Numbered from the stretch's first letter, positions 25,259-39,900 are shown. The stretch: DNA of 64,000 bases from Opisthorchis felineus (GCA_004794785.1 SJOL01008757.1:746070-810069), one strand, 5' to 3'. Translations and numbers: made by a program. Notes: a model not told the origin generated them from the letters alone.

Positions 25259-26689
25259 CTAGAGGAATAAAGTCAATGTTTGACTTGGTTTTGTAGAAGA
25301 CGGTTCATGTTTTTCAGTAAAACAGCCAAAATTTGGATGCAAGCAATTCAAATATTTGCTTGATGTACTCATTGCGCAACGTTGAATGGTGATGACTAGA
25401 GACTCACTTGTCCGCTCTGTGTTAACCGTTACGATACTGAAAGCAGAACCAGAATTCATTAGACATGGCTGCTATTGACTGTTCAGTGACCTACCCCCAG
25501 CTGACCAACATTAGACCAGGATAGTGCACAGTACTTAGGAAAAGGTGCTTCCAGTCTCAAAACAAGGTAGAATGCGTGCGGAAGAAATGGTCTGTATCTC
25601 TTTACTTTTGATGGCCATAGAATCACAACCTTGATAACCTCAGTTTTTAAAGTTAAATTTGAAGATATATCTTGTGTAATTAGCGTATTATTCTGTTCAA
25701 CGGAACGTCTTTGGTAGATAAAGTTTTCTCCCTCCGATCGCGTAGCAACTAGGGATTACTTTCTCGCGTTCTTTGCACTGCCGTATAGTTGTTTCTGTCT
25801 CATTTTGTTCTAAATTGTGCATGATGGGACTGCTCACTTCATCCATAGCAAATCATTCTGATCCAATGCTGAGGCATATTTGATGCACCTCTCTCCTTAA
25901 CAGCATCAAAGACGATAACAACAACAACATACATTCCAGCCTCCACTCACTCATGACAGATTATTTTTGATTGGTTCCGTCAAGGACCACTCTAGGTAAG
26001 ATTATAATTCGAAGGAATTTACCAAGGCGCGTGTTTTACTGTTTGGAATCATGGCAGACAATTTTTACAGCCGAACTATCAAAACTAATTGAAGTAAAAC
26101 AAACGATAGCAACTAGAAACCTCCTGGTGAGAAAGAGCCCTGAGCAGGCGAACATGGAGTGCAGAGGTAAGTTTCCGCAAAGTTTGATATGTTTTTTCAG
26201 CAGGACATACATGCAAACGTTTTCCACCAGGTAACTGCTAATGTAAACAGCAACGTGTAGTCTGAGGGCTGGGGAAATTAAATCATGCCATCACCGACAA
26301 TTCTTACACACCGCGAGTGCATACAAGGAAGCATTTCCTGTGATTGTATAAAGAACTCTCCTTAGACACCATTCTCGACATCATGTGATCGAAATATATA
26401 TATTCAAGTGAACACAAACAGTACACGTCTGACTAAAGTCATGAAGCCGCTGGACCTCAGGGGTCGATGCCTAAAGTTATGAGATGGTAGTTAAGTTTGG
26501 TGACTTGAACAAACCCTGGATAGAATAGGGTGGAAACTTGGGCTTTTATATCTATTCACAACACTGTGTTTTTGTGGTTGTTCCGACGGAATGTGTACAC
26601 AAAAGTAATAATATCCGGAATAAAAATAGCTGAATGTCACATAATTCTTGTGTTGTTTTTCGTGCCCTGTTCATAACAATGCAAACTGC

Positions 26690-27045
26690 AGACATGACTC
26701 GACAGAAAAGTTTAGGTGTTGTTGGTAAGGTCCGCCTTCCAGGACGGGGTTGCCGTGACCTTTCTACGCCTGGCTACCGACATTACGAGGAACGTTGGCT
26801 AACCACTATTAGTGGCGGTCGTGCCTTCACTTTCTTCTCAGATCGCTTGGCTGAGCGCTCGGAGGTATGGGCATCTCAAGGCTCACTTGCTATGGACCAA
26901 TACCAAGTACGTCATTCACCTGCCGTTTTCTATTTTCCCTGTTGGGTCTTCAGGTATCATTGAATGAACCTGGTGGTCATAGGACGGTGAGATATCGATA
27001 CTGACACTAGTTGCTGTTTTCTATGATAATGATGACCTTCAAACT
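26690..27045 (+). mobile_element. 3' end of the RTE-like LINE, decayed
   Basis: The plus strand reads a SLGVVGKVRLPGRG stretch, clearly related to the SLGVVGVVRLPGWG of the copy at 58.2 kb. It then frameshifts while nucleotide similarity continues through GAGCGCTCGGAGGTATGGGCATCTCA to the terminal GACGGTGAGATATC-like region and an ATGATAATGATGA tail. It is older and in the opposite orientation to the other two copies. Confidence 0.78.
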
Positions 27046-27844
27046 ACATCAGTCAATTCTTTACAATGTCTTCGTCAGCTGCTGCTTATCCTCAGTCCAC
27101 CAGCAAACAAGAGGATTTATAAGACAAATGTAATCTCATGTGCTCCTCACTGTTTGCTAAAAACAAAGCCCAAGCACCTTGAATGGCGCAAAGTACAAAG
27201 GTCGGTTAACAGTGATACGGCTTGCTTGGCATATTGTCTAACACACGGGAATAACATAGCTTTATTTTATAACAAAATATACATTTTCTTATTGGTCCTT
27301 TGGAACGTTCAATCCGCCGTCTGCATTTCCTTGTGTGTGCTGTTTTCAAACGTCAAAACGCCATATAAGCAGATGCTAAAATGATTAGAGAGTAAGACAG
27401 GTAGATTTGCGTTTACAAAATTAGGACTTTGACCGTTGAATTTCCACAAGCTGAAGAAGAGTCACGTAATTGCGCAACAACTGACCAGCAGCAGTTACCA
27501 CATGTCTGATCCATGCTGCTCTAGTACAGGATGCTATAGGTTCAGCTATTTGTTCCTTCCCTGATATCCTGAACTAAACTGAAGCAGGCAAAACAACTGT
27601 AGCGCTATGTGCAATTGATGAAACATGCGAGAAGTTTCTGGTCAAGAGTCAGAGCTCCATCCCCGCGTCTAACTAAAGGTTAATATGGGAATTGTGGAGC
27701 CACTTTTCATTGTCCGTTCATTGTTGTTTAACATTCAAAGAACGTTCAGAAAAGTTGGGCAGACGCTTGAGAATGTTTATGTTTAAAAACGTCTGCGCAA
27801 ATGATATTTTTACCTGCGTGTCTAACTGTAACCGCTTAGTTAGT

Positions 27845-27900
27845 GTTGGTAAATAAATAACAATAATAAATAAATAAGTATTTAATCAAGCAATAAATGG
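27845..27900 (+). repeat. AATA-rich imperfect simple repeat
   Basis: Repeated TAAATAAATAA and AATAATAAATAA units. This could be the A-rich tail of an old retroelement. Confidence 0.6.
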
Positions 27901-30279
27901 AGAACGTTCTTCTGCCCATCTGACTGAAGAAAAGCACCCGATCAATACCACTGTGGCATTCACTTTGCACAATCAACCACATAGTAGTTGGTCATCCATA
28001 TAGTGAGGCCGCTTTCTGACTACTCCACATGGGCTTCAGACCTGATTAGATGCAAATCATAGATAACCTCGTCGCGGGCTGTAGTTTACTGCCGACTGTA
28101 CTATAATAACGAAAATAATTATAAACAAGGAGATTTTTGGTCATTTCAAATATACTGCTATTAAAAAAAGCACCAACCCATGTTCTTGTTCTATTCTAAG
28201 TTCCAGTGTAAAAATATCCCCCATGTTCACTATCATCAGCTTATATTGGAATGACGCCGCTTTCCAACGAACTGTGTTGCGCTGGTGCCTCATTGGCCAG
28301 GGCGAAACCAGTCGTATCAAGAACATCCTTTTGACGTGATTGGGTATTTGATCACCACTGTTGATGACACGAACCATTCAACATGATACTTAGGTCATTA
28401 TGTTTGTGAAACCCCAACGCAGTGTAATACTTTGGGAAAAAATCCGGCAATAAAAGGAACCATGGGGTTTCTGCTATTTGATTCTGCGGGGTTTTCAGTA
28501 ATTAAAAATAACTTGCTACCAAAATCGTAACCCTAAAAAGGGCAACCTATTGTAATGGCCCCCTCTACGAGGGTGGTATTAATTCTTTGTCCTTGTTATA
28601 CATTATGCGTCGTCACTATGCTTTGGTTTTAGCAGCTACCAACTCTTGCATTCTGAAAAAAATGTCTCGAGCACAAAGTGTGCGGTTAACTACCGACTGG
28701 CTCACACGCGTCTCAGATCATGGAACAATCTAACCCTAGATGATATTTTGCTATAGAGGTTGGGTTGTGGTTAGATACATTATACTTCTTAGTTTTTATT
28801 CCTTTTACTTGACGCTAAAGTTGTCTTTATTACACGTTGGTTTTCAATGCATTTAAGATAACAGCCAGAATTGGCACGTTTTATCCAAAAATTTTATCAA
28901 CACTTCGTCCCTTTATCGATGAATATAAGTGTGTTATCACCTACATGTTAAGGACAGCCCAACGTTGAAATCAGACTTCGCTTTCAGCGTTTGTTTTCCT
29001 AATGGACCGATTTGGACCCACAGGTTTTAATTAAAACCACGTGACCTTTCATTATATGGTTATGTCTGCCGACTGGTATGCATATAATGTTAGATTTGAT
29101 TGAGCTCACAAGCAGCACACCTACTAGGCCACCCTGGATTTGATCTCCGGACATCTGGCGTGTGATTCGAGCATTTTGCAATTAGTACGCTGGCACACAC
29201 TGGATGCATCGATACTGTAGGTTATGAAGAAGTGAACATGCCATGTGCCTGGTTCATCCAATATCTCACTGTTACCACTATAGCACGTGGTTGATTGACC
29301 AATTTTGTCTGCGTACTCAGAAACCTAATTCATAACCTGGAACAATTTTGCAGACGAATCCGTGAACGCATTGCAAACTTGATCCAGAATTTTATGCCCA
29401 ATTGGCTCCATACACTATGGAGACTGGCCACATTATAGAACCCGCCTATGTCTTTGGTAAACTTAGCAATCAGACACACACAAAACCTTCCCCATAGAGG
29501 GCGCTTGTAATCAGTCGGATGACCTTTCACGTGGGCATGAAAACCTTACTGACTGGCCCATTGCTGACCTGGTGACAATCTGAACTTTATCAGGCATTCA
29601 TTTCCACCACTCCAATTCAGGATGATCACTACTTCTTAATACAGTTTCGCTATTCTGACTGGACTGTTATTCCAACCTAGCTGACAAATACCAATGAGAC
29701 TTACCTGTCAACATTTTCGCCAAGGCATTGAAACAATCGACAGTCGTTCCGAGTCCAGGGCGTATCGGATAAATTTGAAGTTCTTCACGTTACAATGAAT
29801 TTCATTTCAAAGCATTTTTAAACTCAATGAACCTTTCTACAGATTTGCCAAAATATTTTGTGACATTTAAACAAGGAGTAGCATCTGTCAGGCCGCTACG
29901 CTCTGTTTATTACGACAAACTCTGCACAACGACCGGAATGTACATTCTTTTTTATGTCGTAATAGCAATCGGAGGCTGTGGAAGATGCGGTGTTTTGAAA
30001 AGAGTACTGGTATATGTTTCGGGTGATGATGAACCGTAAGCGTTCTATTCAAGCTCACAGAGAGTAATGAAGGTAGCTATGTATGTTTGTTGGGTGACAA
30101 AAATGTATTCCGATAACATCTGGCAACGGCAGCTACGGGGAAATTTGTTATTTCAATTTTGGTTGTTTTTGGTCCCTGGGAGTAGTATTTAACGCTATTT
30201 CAGACAGTACCAATTTCATTTCACAAATGAAGCCTCACTATAGAATATTACACTAATCATAAGCTGGTTGAAAACTCTT
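27901..30279. other. No gene recognised
   Basis: One good donor on the minus strand near 29703 (GACAG|GTAAGT) follows an open stretch but lacks an acceptor. Confidence 0.45.
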
Positions 30280-30395
30280 CGACAGCCCACAACCGATTTT
30301 GCCCTTCTTGAGGCTCATCAGGTAGGCGCAGTCCCCGAATTCCCATCAACCTCACGTTCTAGTTGAACCCAAATTGCACGAACTTAACGAAATAG
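30280..30395 (-). repeat. SINE remnant with hammerhead-like core
   Basis: On the minus strand GGGTTCAACT is followed by a core near 30296-30328: CTACCTGATGAGCCTCAAGA then AGGGCAAAATC. CTGATGAG is exact; GAAA has become AAAA. It aligns over about 100 nt with the plus-strand copy at 34.7 kb. Confidence 0.6.
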
Positions 30396-31559
30396 GCTGA
30401 TTTGCATACCAAATTGGTTTTGACGGGAAACCCACCTAAAACCCAGCTGAATCTCTTGTTTATGACGTTATTCCGTCGGTAGTGTTTGTTAAGCAGTGCG
30501 ATGAACTCACGCTTAAACGGACTATAGCCTCGAGAATATTCTTACCCATCGTTCAGGTTGATTTACATATTTATGACTTAAGGAAGGCCACTTTCTTCGA
30601 GCAGACTATCGGTTTAAATAAACTAAATTTGGTCAACAGTGTACTGGCCAGTCTTGGAAATTATTTTGCATAAGTTGCTGATGGATGTACTCGAACAAGA
30701 CTTTTGTAAATTCGGAGTCTAAGTGGTTAGCAAGTGCTTATTTAATCATCTTACAAGCTCCCCTATATGGTATAAAAAGGGGAGCGTTTAGGCTAAACAG
30801 TGATGGGTAGGCATCCTTTAAATGCCATGTTCAGTGTGTGGCCCGTAAAGTTTACGATGGCATCGACCGCAGACCCAAATGAACCTCATTTTTATGGTAT
30901 TCTTGTGGTGAAAATCAGGAACGACAGATGAAGGTTGTATCTCGTTAGTATTAACTTAATTTGTAAATGAGAGTCTAACTTCAACCATGTCGAGTTTCGT
31001 GTTCAAGCTGAAAAAAATTGATAAAGTGTGTAGGAAATCTAAGCCGGATTTTTGCTGTTGAACTGTTCACAATAATAGAAAAGTTAGTTTCACGTTACGA
31101 ACACCTAAACTACATCGATTTAACCCATGACTGCGTCTACGGGTTTTCTTTAAATTTCTATAATAGGTTCTACCACAATGGTTTCCGTGCGTCATATTTT
31201 TTAACTGAATTAGCTGCATGCCGACCTCTAGTTTCTTGGAGACATGCTGGGATATGCGACACTTAAGAATATTTAATTTAAATTCACTGTGAAAGGAACC
31301 GTTCATCACAATGTTACAACTCCTCGGACGTCATAGCAACGCTCTTGGTGCTTTCTGACACACTTCCAGATCATATTCTGTAGTCTATGATTTATTGAAA
31401 CGGCGAACGTACCGAACTTCTCATCTGGCTAATTTGGCTAAATGTTTACCATCCGGCACAGAGTGTGTCTGCCGTTTGCTGATGTTCGGATCTACACCTC
31501 GTAAACATTTGCCTACTAATTAACTGTTAGTAGCACGTTGTTATTCTCAGTAGTTTATC
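30396..31559. other. No gene recognised
   Basis: AT-rich, short frames only. Confidence 0.6.
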
Positions 31560-31695
31560 ACAGTGCCAATCCCCGAATTTCCCTACCCAGCAATGGGCAC
31601 GAGCATTTCGGGTGCCCCCCTCAGTCCAATTGCCAACCGTTCATGGGCCGTGACATTCGCTACTACTACTAACCATGCTAATCTGAATCGGTTCA
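31560..31695 (+). repeat. Dispersed repeat copy shared with 12.95 kb
   Basis: GGTGCCCCCCT, then TCATGGGCCGTGACATTCGC, then GCTAATC parallel the segment at 12.95-13.05 kb. Both translate to a SWAVTF motif with a Thr-rich/Ala-Asn follow-on. Confidence 0.4.
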
Positions 31696-34600
31696 CGCTG
31701 CGAAATCATTTAGTTTTATTTATTGTTTATTTCTTAAAATGGCCGGCTGTTGTGTGCTGTCTAGAATTAGCAAGAATAAACTTTACAACAGTGACACGTA
31801 TGCTCCGTTCATTTCCCTAATTTTGGTAGACGAGGCTTACTTACATCTTTTCTGATCTGACAGCTGCCCTAGCTGATTTGAGACAGCTTTTCTTACTAGA
31901 CTGCTCCGAGCATATTCATGATTGATGAGCATGCATAACTTTTTGTATAATACGGATTTTTGTTCGTTTGTTGAATGCTAATGGCTGCCTTGATTTCCGA
32001 CTTGGCCATACGGATTCAGACCATCTGTATATTCTTCTAAACGTGACCACTACATCCCTCTTTATTATAAAACACATCGACGATGAACATGAGGATCCAA
32101 GGTGCTCAGAAAATACCCTTCCCTAACGAGCCTCTGAAGCCCAATTATAGAACGTTATACCTGAAGCGATGCTTAGACCTTCAACAGCCGTTGGAACTAC
32201 GCCTTTGCTTCACCATACAAGGCGTCCGAAATCACTCAAGGAAAGGCATTCGGTCCATGTAAAGTAGTCTTTGTGAATTTAAGCTTGTTGAGGTTCTCAT
32301 AGAAACTGAGTTCACAAGGTGCGAGAGGCTTTATGTAGAAACACTGCTAAGTGGAACGGCCTGTTTCAACTTGAGGGTATAATGACTTACTTGCAACATG
32401 AAATTTCATACTTTCAACAAAACAGAAGTAATCTACTTATAAACGGGAAGATCTCACAAGTCACTGGAGGCTTCCATATGAGAAGTTATTACCCGATGAG
32501 CTAGTTAGCTAGTTTGTTGCGTGAAGGAAGGGTGCAGCGGTATATCACGTTCAGGTGCGATTCACTCACACAGCTGTGCATCCAATAGCTAATTACCTGA
32601 ATTTCCTGAGTTTGAATCTTTCTAGAGGTTCATGAGATGCACGCCAATGACTGTTCCAAACAGCAATGAAACAGCCGAACGTTGTTTCTCGGCTTTTCGG
32701 CACAGATTGACTTTATCTGCAAACCGAATTCTCGAATGAAATTTCGGAGCTTCCTAAAATTACAAAAAAACATTAAAGACGTCCGAAAGGACTGTCTTTG
32801 TGGCAAATTTCCCAATTAATAAACGAATTTCGAGCAAATTGGTCAACGGCTTTGCATTTTTTTGACTCATGTGTATCAACTGCATCTCAGTTCAGTGTTG
32901 CAATTCCTTTCTGGGTCTTGAAGGTGCAAGCTAGGGTTGAGCCCAGTATGATGTATAGCTAAGATTTCATTAATCGAAGTTTTCAGAAGGAATGAGCAAG
33001 GTACTTGTCTTCCACTATAGCTGAGCTGTTCGATGTGTGGCTATCTTTTAGGGAAATTATTGTTTCCTTGATTATATTCCACATTAACATGGATTATGCG
33101 GCAAAAAAGCGTCGGATTACTTATTTGTGAGCTTGGCTGAAAGCTTTCAAAACATTGCCAGTGAAACACCCCCCCCCCCGAAGAACGAAACGGCTTGCTG
33201 CTATTTTCTTTCTAATAGACACTATTATTTAAGGCTTTATTATCTAGGATGTTTTCCTGGTTTTTGGAATCTAAGTTGAATTACGAATGCTGCTTCGGGC
33301 TACTCTGTCAGACATAGCTTACTTCAATATTTTGGTGCCAAAATCATTACGTCTACTTCCAAGACATGGGACAGTTTCTAGCATGCGTCAGCCAGCTGTC
33401 AGTTCCTCTAACAAATACTGCAGCCGTTTAGGTAAGCACGAAGGAAGTTTTGGCAAGGGGTATCCAAGCTGACTACACATCCAATGACACATTCCCACCC
33501 GTCATTTTCCCCTGTTGTCAGTATCTATTGCTCCAAACAGCTTCCGAGCTACTAACTTGCATAAACCCTTGACAAATGAAGCATATTTGGAAGCTCAGTT
33601 CGTGTGAGTAAGATAACAACCCGAATCTCAGTTGAATCAGTTGTGTATGATATTTTTCAACTGGAAGTGCCACAAAAAGGCCGTCCTGTGTTTTAGTTTG
33701 AACTACAATCGAGAAATCGTAATGCATTTCCTTGACGGACCATAGAACTCACGGGGTCTCTGAAATTCTTCGATCACTCACCACCGATTTCACTCTAGTG
33801 GGAGCCCATCAGATAAGCACTGTAGAAGGGTTCTTAGAAAACTCATGAGTAATGCGTTTCGTTATCAAAATAAACAGTAAACCTGGCTTCATTTTTCTGA
33901 ATGTTCCCATTCTTTTTCTGTTATTGACACTTAAGACACGTCCGACACGTGTGTCTTCCATTAGTGATCTTCACGGTTATTGTGCTCGCAAATAAATAAT
34001 GCCAATGTCGAAGTAAGTCTCAGGCAACTCCTCACGTCGAATGGTTGGACCCTTAAGTGAACATGCAGTAATTTGGGTTGAGTTTTATAGTTAACCGTTT
34101 CCCACAGTGATCTAGGATGAATGCTCGTCAAATAGTATTGGCATAAAAAAATCTGCCAGAAAAAATAACACATCTAGCTTGTGTCCACCCATGAAGACGC
34201 ATAAAAATGCATTGCAAAATACATGATTATCAATTCAGGGAAAACTGGACAATTTTTTTGACTCTATGCATTCTTGTTGCATTTCCTGGATAAGTGAACA
34301 CAGTTGACTGTACTGGTGTGCACCACAAATCTTTAAAATACAAACAGTATGGAATCCTTAAGGTCAGTAAACGTTTGGTTCACTACTGTTCGTTTTCACA
34401 TAAACCTGAAGTGTGTGCACAGTAAGCTGAAGGCTAACGGTTCAAGGCATGCACTTAATTTTAAATTTCAATAATCAGTTGGAACATTGTTCAGTAGCAA
34501 AGTTTGGCATCGTCCACGTCGTTCGATGGGAGATCACTTCAACTGGCTGAGTATTACGGAAGCCACGGAATATTCCCGATGGGTTCAATGTAACATATGT

Positions 34601-34707
34601 CAGACCAATTATTCCATAAATAAGCCTCCCACATATACACTCATCTGCATAGCAATTTGGTTCCTACGGGGGACTCACCTGGAAGCCATCTGAGCCTCTC
34701 CTTTATG
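31696..34707. other. No gene recognised
   Basis: Includes a C homopolymer and short frames without motifs. Confidence 0.55.
33169..33179 (+). repeat. C homopolymer
   Basis: Eleven consecutive C. Confidence 0.9.
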
Positions 34708-34815
34708 ATGTAATTAAGCGTGAAATTTGGGTCCAGGTGGAACATAAGTTTGACGGAAACTCGGAGTCTGCGCCTATCTGATGAGCCCCAAGAGGAGAAC
34801 AAATAGTTGTGGTCT
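34708..34815 (+). repeat. SINE remnant with hammerhead-like core
   Basis: It is homologous to the copy at 30.3 kb (shared AAATTTGGGT, GACGG/GATGG, CTGCGCCTA and TGTGG segments). CTGATGAG at 34778-34785 is exact; the GACGAAAC strand has decayed to GAGAAC. Confidence 0.6.
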
Positions 34816-36975
34816 GTCTGGAGTTTTTAGCACATTTATGAGTCGTTTATTAAGCTTCCTACCTAGTTCTCTGGGCCCCTCAGGTCCTGCTGGCCTCGTT
34901 GGTCTTAGTTTGTCCAACAATATCACTGTGTTTATCTTGCTCTGTTGGTTTAACAACAGCTCTCTATTTTGATCTCGTCTGAAGAACAACTTCCGAGCGT
35001 TAAGTGCTTCGATATGCAGGACGAATACAGTGGCCTTGTCATCTGTTTCCTAGCTGAATTAACCGCTCTCAGAGATCTTAACGGGCTGCGGATATTGGCC
35101 CAAACCTTTTTATCAGATTTCGTCGTCTGCATTCACACTAGTACTATTCCTACCACATTCCACTTGCTTCATTGTTGTGGTTTCTCTTACGAAAAAAAAT
35201 CATTCCATACATAATTTGGTTGTTGTTGAATTTCACTTGATACAAAAACGGCTGTCTAAATTACCGGCAAGTATATTCGCTGGAAAATTGTCCGGTATTT
35301 TCGCCGCAATAAAGCAACACGGTTGACTGTAGCCTCATTCCACGTCTGGTTCGCTGGCATGCTATGGCAGCCTGTGCCGCTACATTAAATGGCGTATAAT
35401 TTACTTCAAACTTCGTATAACTGCTGCGTACTACCTGGCTGACTTATCAACTGATGGGAGCGTCCGTAAACCAGGCGTTGATTTCGGCCAACATCGACGA
35501 CCGATTTAACAGATCCTATCAACCACAAACCCATTTCGCCAATAAAACTCACATATTTTGGACACTTGATTTCGGTTAAAAGAAAAGATCCCGATGAGTA
35601 AAGACGATCCACTAGATGTATATGCCAGATGCAGCAAGGAGATTATAACCAAGGCACTCATCGGTAACCGAGAAAACGGACGGTGCACACGAAGCTCAGC
35701 ATTGACCAACCTCTGGTTAACCAAACATGGCAAAGCAGTTAAACATGACCTGCCGTTTTAAGCATGTTCTTTTCCAGACTAGAGTCAGCTCTCTGAAGTA
35801 CAACTTGGAAGCCAACGTTCGAGGCACAGTGAATCAGGATCATAAGTGCCATTTTAATACCTCCGGTCAGAATTTTCATGTGATTGAAATCATCACCATA
35901 ACGGAATAGTTTGTGTTCCCCATTGTTGACTTTAGAACAGCAATAAATTTCCCTACCCTGGAAATATCGACTAGGATTATTTTTTAACAAGCCATTTCTT
36001 CACAAGAGACTTGAAGTATAATTTGGTGTCTGGTCAGCTTTACGTAGCGTGTGAGAGTAAATACATCCAAAAAGGTCTCCTGATTTTCAAATACTTGTGG
36101 GAGTACATCGGGAAGTCAGGCCATTCTCAACAGTTGACGCCAAAGTCGTATGAAGTGTTTGTTCATTGCCGCGTAATCATCAGAAAACTATGGAAATACA
36201 AGCAATAAATAAGGGAAGATGATGCAAATCCCACAGCACCAAGTGCTGTTAAATACTGTTGATTTTATTCAGCAGTCAGGTTTCCATAGCGCTAGCAGAA
36301 GCTGAATATATGCCAAGCAGTTTCGCCAGGATGTTTGACGACTTGAAAATAGTCAGTGACTGCATGTTTCATTCAAACACACTGCAGTGCTTAGGAATCC
36401 ACGTATTGAAGTCAAGGTCACAATAGCTATCCCATCACTAGTTCACTCTTATGTCAAGTGATGACCGACATCCCAAAATCTGAACTACTATTGAAGTGTG
36501 CAACCCAGATATGAAACGAATGCACTTTTGCAGCAATATGCAAGCGGCATTGTGCCTAAGATGGGCATGAATAACCGGGAAACGACAGACCTGCAAAGAA
36601 CCATTCAGTTTTGGATGGGTTGACCTTGCGTATCTGAGCAGTACGAGTTGATGCTTCTTAAAGAACACACTCGAATTTGCCACCCTCTCTTGCCGAAGCA
36701 CCGAGCAGCTCTATTTGACATATCTTTTCTGCTGTCTACAGCGCTTCCAGTGTGCCTTGTTGATGTTCGATCGCTTTTTATATGACAGATCTGTAATCAG
36801 TACCTGAATGCTCATAATTCTAAACCTCTCAGTAAACTGAGTTTTTGGTATTTTCAAATAACCTGAGGCCACACGGCTTGAAATAGACTTGTAGAATATA
36901 TTTTGCATTTATATTACCTTAACGGAAACACAGTATTGATTGAAGAAAGCAGTCTTTAAACAGTTTCGCTAGAAC
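34816..36975. other. No gene recognised
   Basis: Region downstream of gene 2. Short overlapping frames only. Confidence 0.55.
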
Positions 36976-36981
36976 TATATT
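36976..36981 (-). terminator. Possible variant polyadenylation signal of gene 2 (AATATA)
   Basis: There is no AATAAA close after the stop at 36998. AATATA, a known variant hexamer, sits about 17 nt downstream. Weak evidence. Confidence 0.3.
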
Positions 36982-36997
36982 TAACTGTCACTCAAAA

Positions 36998-39900
36998 TCA
37001 TTGACCGATTGGTTTACATGTGAACCATTGGCAGTTATTTGAGCAACATTGTGAGGATACTCCGCAAATGTATCCGTTTCCGATGCAGAGCTGGCAGGTA
37101 CCAGAAGCAAATCCATCTAGTTGACAGTTCAAACTGCCGCAACATCGGTTGAATACCGTGCCATCGCACCACTGACCGAATGTCTTACATTCAAACAGAG
37201 CGGATCCTGGAGAAGATGAGAGGTGACCGATCAGGATTTTGTTTACATGTTAAGTAACTAGTGCTTGTTAGAAAATTGGGGGAGTTGATCCTAACTCTAA
37301 TTAATCCTTACAGAACAAAAATTTCTGTGCGTTCAGTCCTTTTGTGAAATAACCGTACCGGTTTGCCTTGACGTGTTTTTTTTAAATGACTACCGACTGG
37401 TCAGCAAAATGACTGTGGTTTGGGTCCCCAAGTATACGGCCTAAAAGTAAAACTAACAATAACGATAGAAATTATAATATAAATTATAATAATGACCAAG
37501 CCCATACATTGAACAGGTGTTAACATGCGCCCCTCTGATAAGTCACCATTCATAAATTAAACGACAACCTTGAAAATTTGGTGTGGATACGCCGATATTG
37601 GTCTAGAAGTTGCCAGCTAATTATTTCACCCTCCTCAGCCTCTTAGGAACATGTAACTCTATGCCCAAAAACTTAATTTACGGTGTCCATTTTGCTTGTT
37701 ACCTCTGTTGGTGAGCACAAATAGTCATAACAACGACTCGGTTTCCGACAAGCTAATAAAGATGATATTTAGGTCACAGAGTGGAGCACTCTATTGGGAG
37801 CTACAAGAAGCTTATCCCAAACACCTATTCTGCATTTACTTTTTATGTCCGTGAACATGCTCCTCAAAAATAAACGATAAATAAATAGTCCGCTAATATT
37901 GTAGTGCCCCAGAGTATTTGATTGCAGGCATATGTGGCTGCAGTTGAAGGTGATAAGTCTTTTAAATAATACCACTCATCAGGTCACTCAGTCCTTAAAT
38001 TGCATATGGTCGGCTGCATGCCTGTACGAGTGTTTAAGGCTAAATACCATGTGTTAGCTTACTTGAACTGATTACGGACAGCCCACTAGTTGAATGCAAC
38101 CTTATAATTACTACACATTGGGGTACATAAAAACAGCTCCATTATATCCATTGATCGAACATTTCACTCCAGATTTCTGTGTACTATTCCCCTCGTGCAA
38201 TGCAACCCCGTTTTCTATATCAGGCGACCTCATAGCAAAAACAGTAAAGCCATACTGTGTAACATCTAATAGGAACGGAGGTATTTTCCAGCGTAGGAAT
38301 TCGTATTCAGCAATTCTCTAAAAGGTTTGCAATTTAAAGCCCTCACGAGCCAATCTGCTCTGTTTCGAAGCTATCTGTGTCTTACATGTGTAATCAACTC
38401 CTAAGTTATCTTTTCTGACGGGCTGTTTACTGAATCGCTCGTCACCTTTGGCCTCCTATTCATCTTGACATTTCCAACTACACAAAACTGACTGATTGGC
38501 TTCTGGAAGCCAGCCAACCAATGCCAGGGTAATCAGATCGTATGCTGCAGCCCTCGTTGTGGTTTGGTTTGAACAGCAGCGCCTCGTTTATTACTGACGA
38601 GATTCGGAACGAATTGATCAAATCAACCCGTTTGCTATTATCTACCAGAGACCAGGCTATCGACCATGTGATTTGCGAGCTGACTTATGACCTAAGATTG
38701 TCCGGACTACATATTTTAGAATGCGTTTTGTCTCCCGTTCCTCTAGATATTGGCCTGTGTGTCAATGCGGCCGCAAGGAGACTAAACATGAGGAAGTTAG
38801 ATTATATATCTTAGGTTTAGGTTTTTGAAGAGCAAAAATCTTTGATGTTCACTGACAAACTCAGCTAGGGTCGCTGCCCCTTCAAAGCTAAAGCAAGCTT
38901 GAAAACTTTGTCGACGTCCAGGTGGTCGTCTTTGGATTAAAGAAATATGTGTATGTATCTCTTGGTCCCTAAATAAAGATTTTTGTAGTTCGTGCCCTAG
39001 CTTCACTATAGGCCGGAATAAATCGCTCTGAATAACTGTTCGTTCGAAAGTTCATCTCGCTTTGCCAAATAAATTCCTTACAAGAAAGTGCTTACGAGTT
39101 ATTGGTGTGTAACACGAGAACTGGTAATGCCGACAGTTTCACTCATTCACGTGGAAGAAAACGTTTCAGAAGTGCGTTGAAACGTTCACAAACCCGAATA
39201 TTCAAAAAATATTTCAGCACTAGCGGGGAATTCCGGACTGCGTGAGGAACGTATGGTATACGACTAACTGGTTTAGCGACAACTTGCCGTCAAATGCTGC
39301 TATTGTTCACTTTTTCCTCCTACACTCTTCCACGAATTCGGAGTCATCACCGTCAGAGTACTCATTCACAGCTGCGTTTGCAAGCATAAAATCGTGCTAC
39401 GGTAGTGCTGAATAACCAAAAAAGGAAATCAGCAGTAAAGTGGAATAAGAATGTCCATGGTGGAGCTGTGGAATGGAGATATAAAAGCCAAGACTGGAAA
39501 GCTGATCTATTTACGACGGTTTAATCAACTTTTGGATACAGATTCACCACAAGTGGCAATATGTAACAATATCAGGCGGTGAGTTCAACACCCGTTCGGG
39601 ATGTCACCTAGTCGCTGACACGGTAGTCAGTATCTACCGAACTTGCCAGGCGCAGTCCAAGCTTTCGCATAGAAAAACCTTGATAGTGCTTGTCTAGTAT
39701 CTACTCATTGACATCCTGACTGATGACAGTCGTTCATTTATAGAACAGCTTTGTGATAAATATCACAATATACGCTGCAGGATGTATTTATAGTAGATAG
39801 TCACAGTCGTAGACATTCAGCTCAATGAAGGACACTATGGGCCCAAAAGTATGTTCGCTCTCAGTAAAGGTGTAAAGTACACATTTACACAAGAACAATT

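Noticed and set aside
29702..29800. Exon-like minus-strand stretch ending GACAG|GTAAGT
   Set aside because: The donor is good but no acceptor with a pyrimidine tract precedes it and no homologue is recognised.
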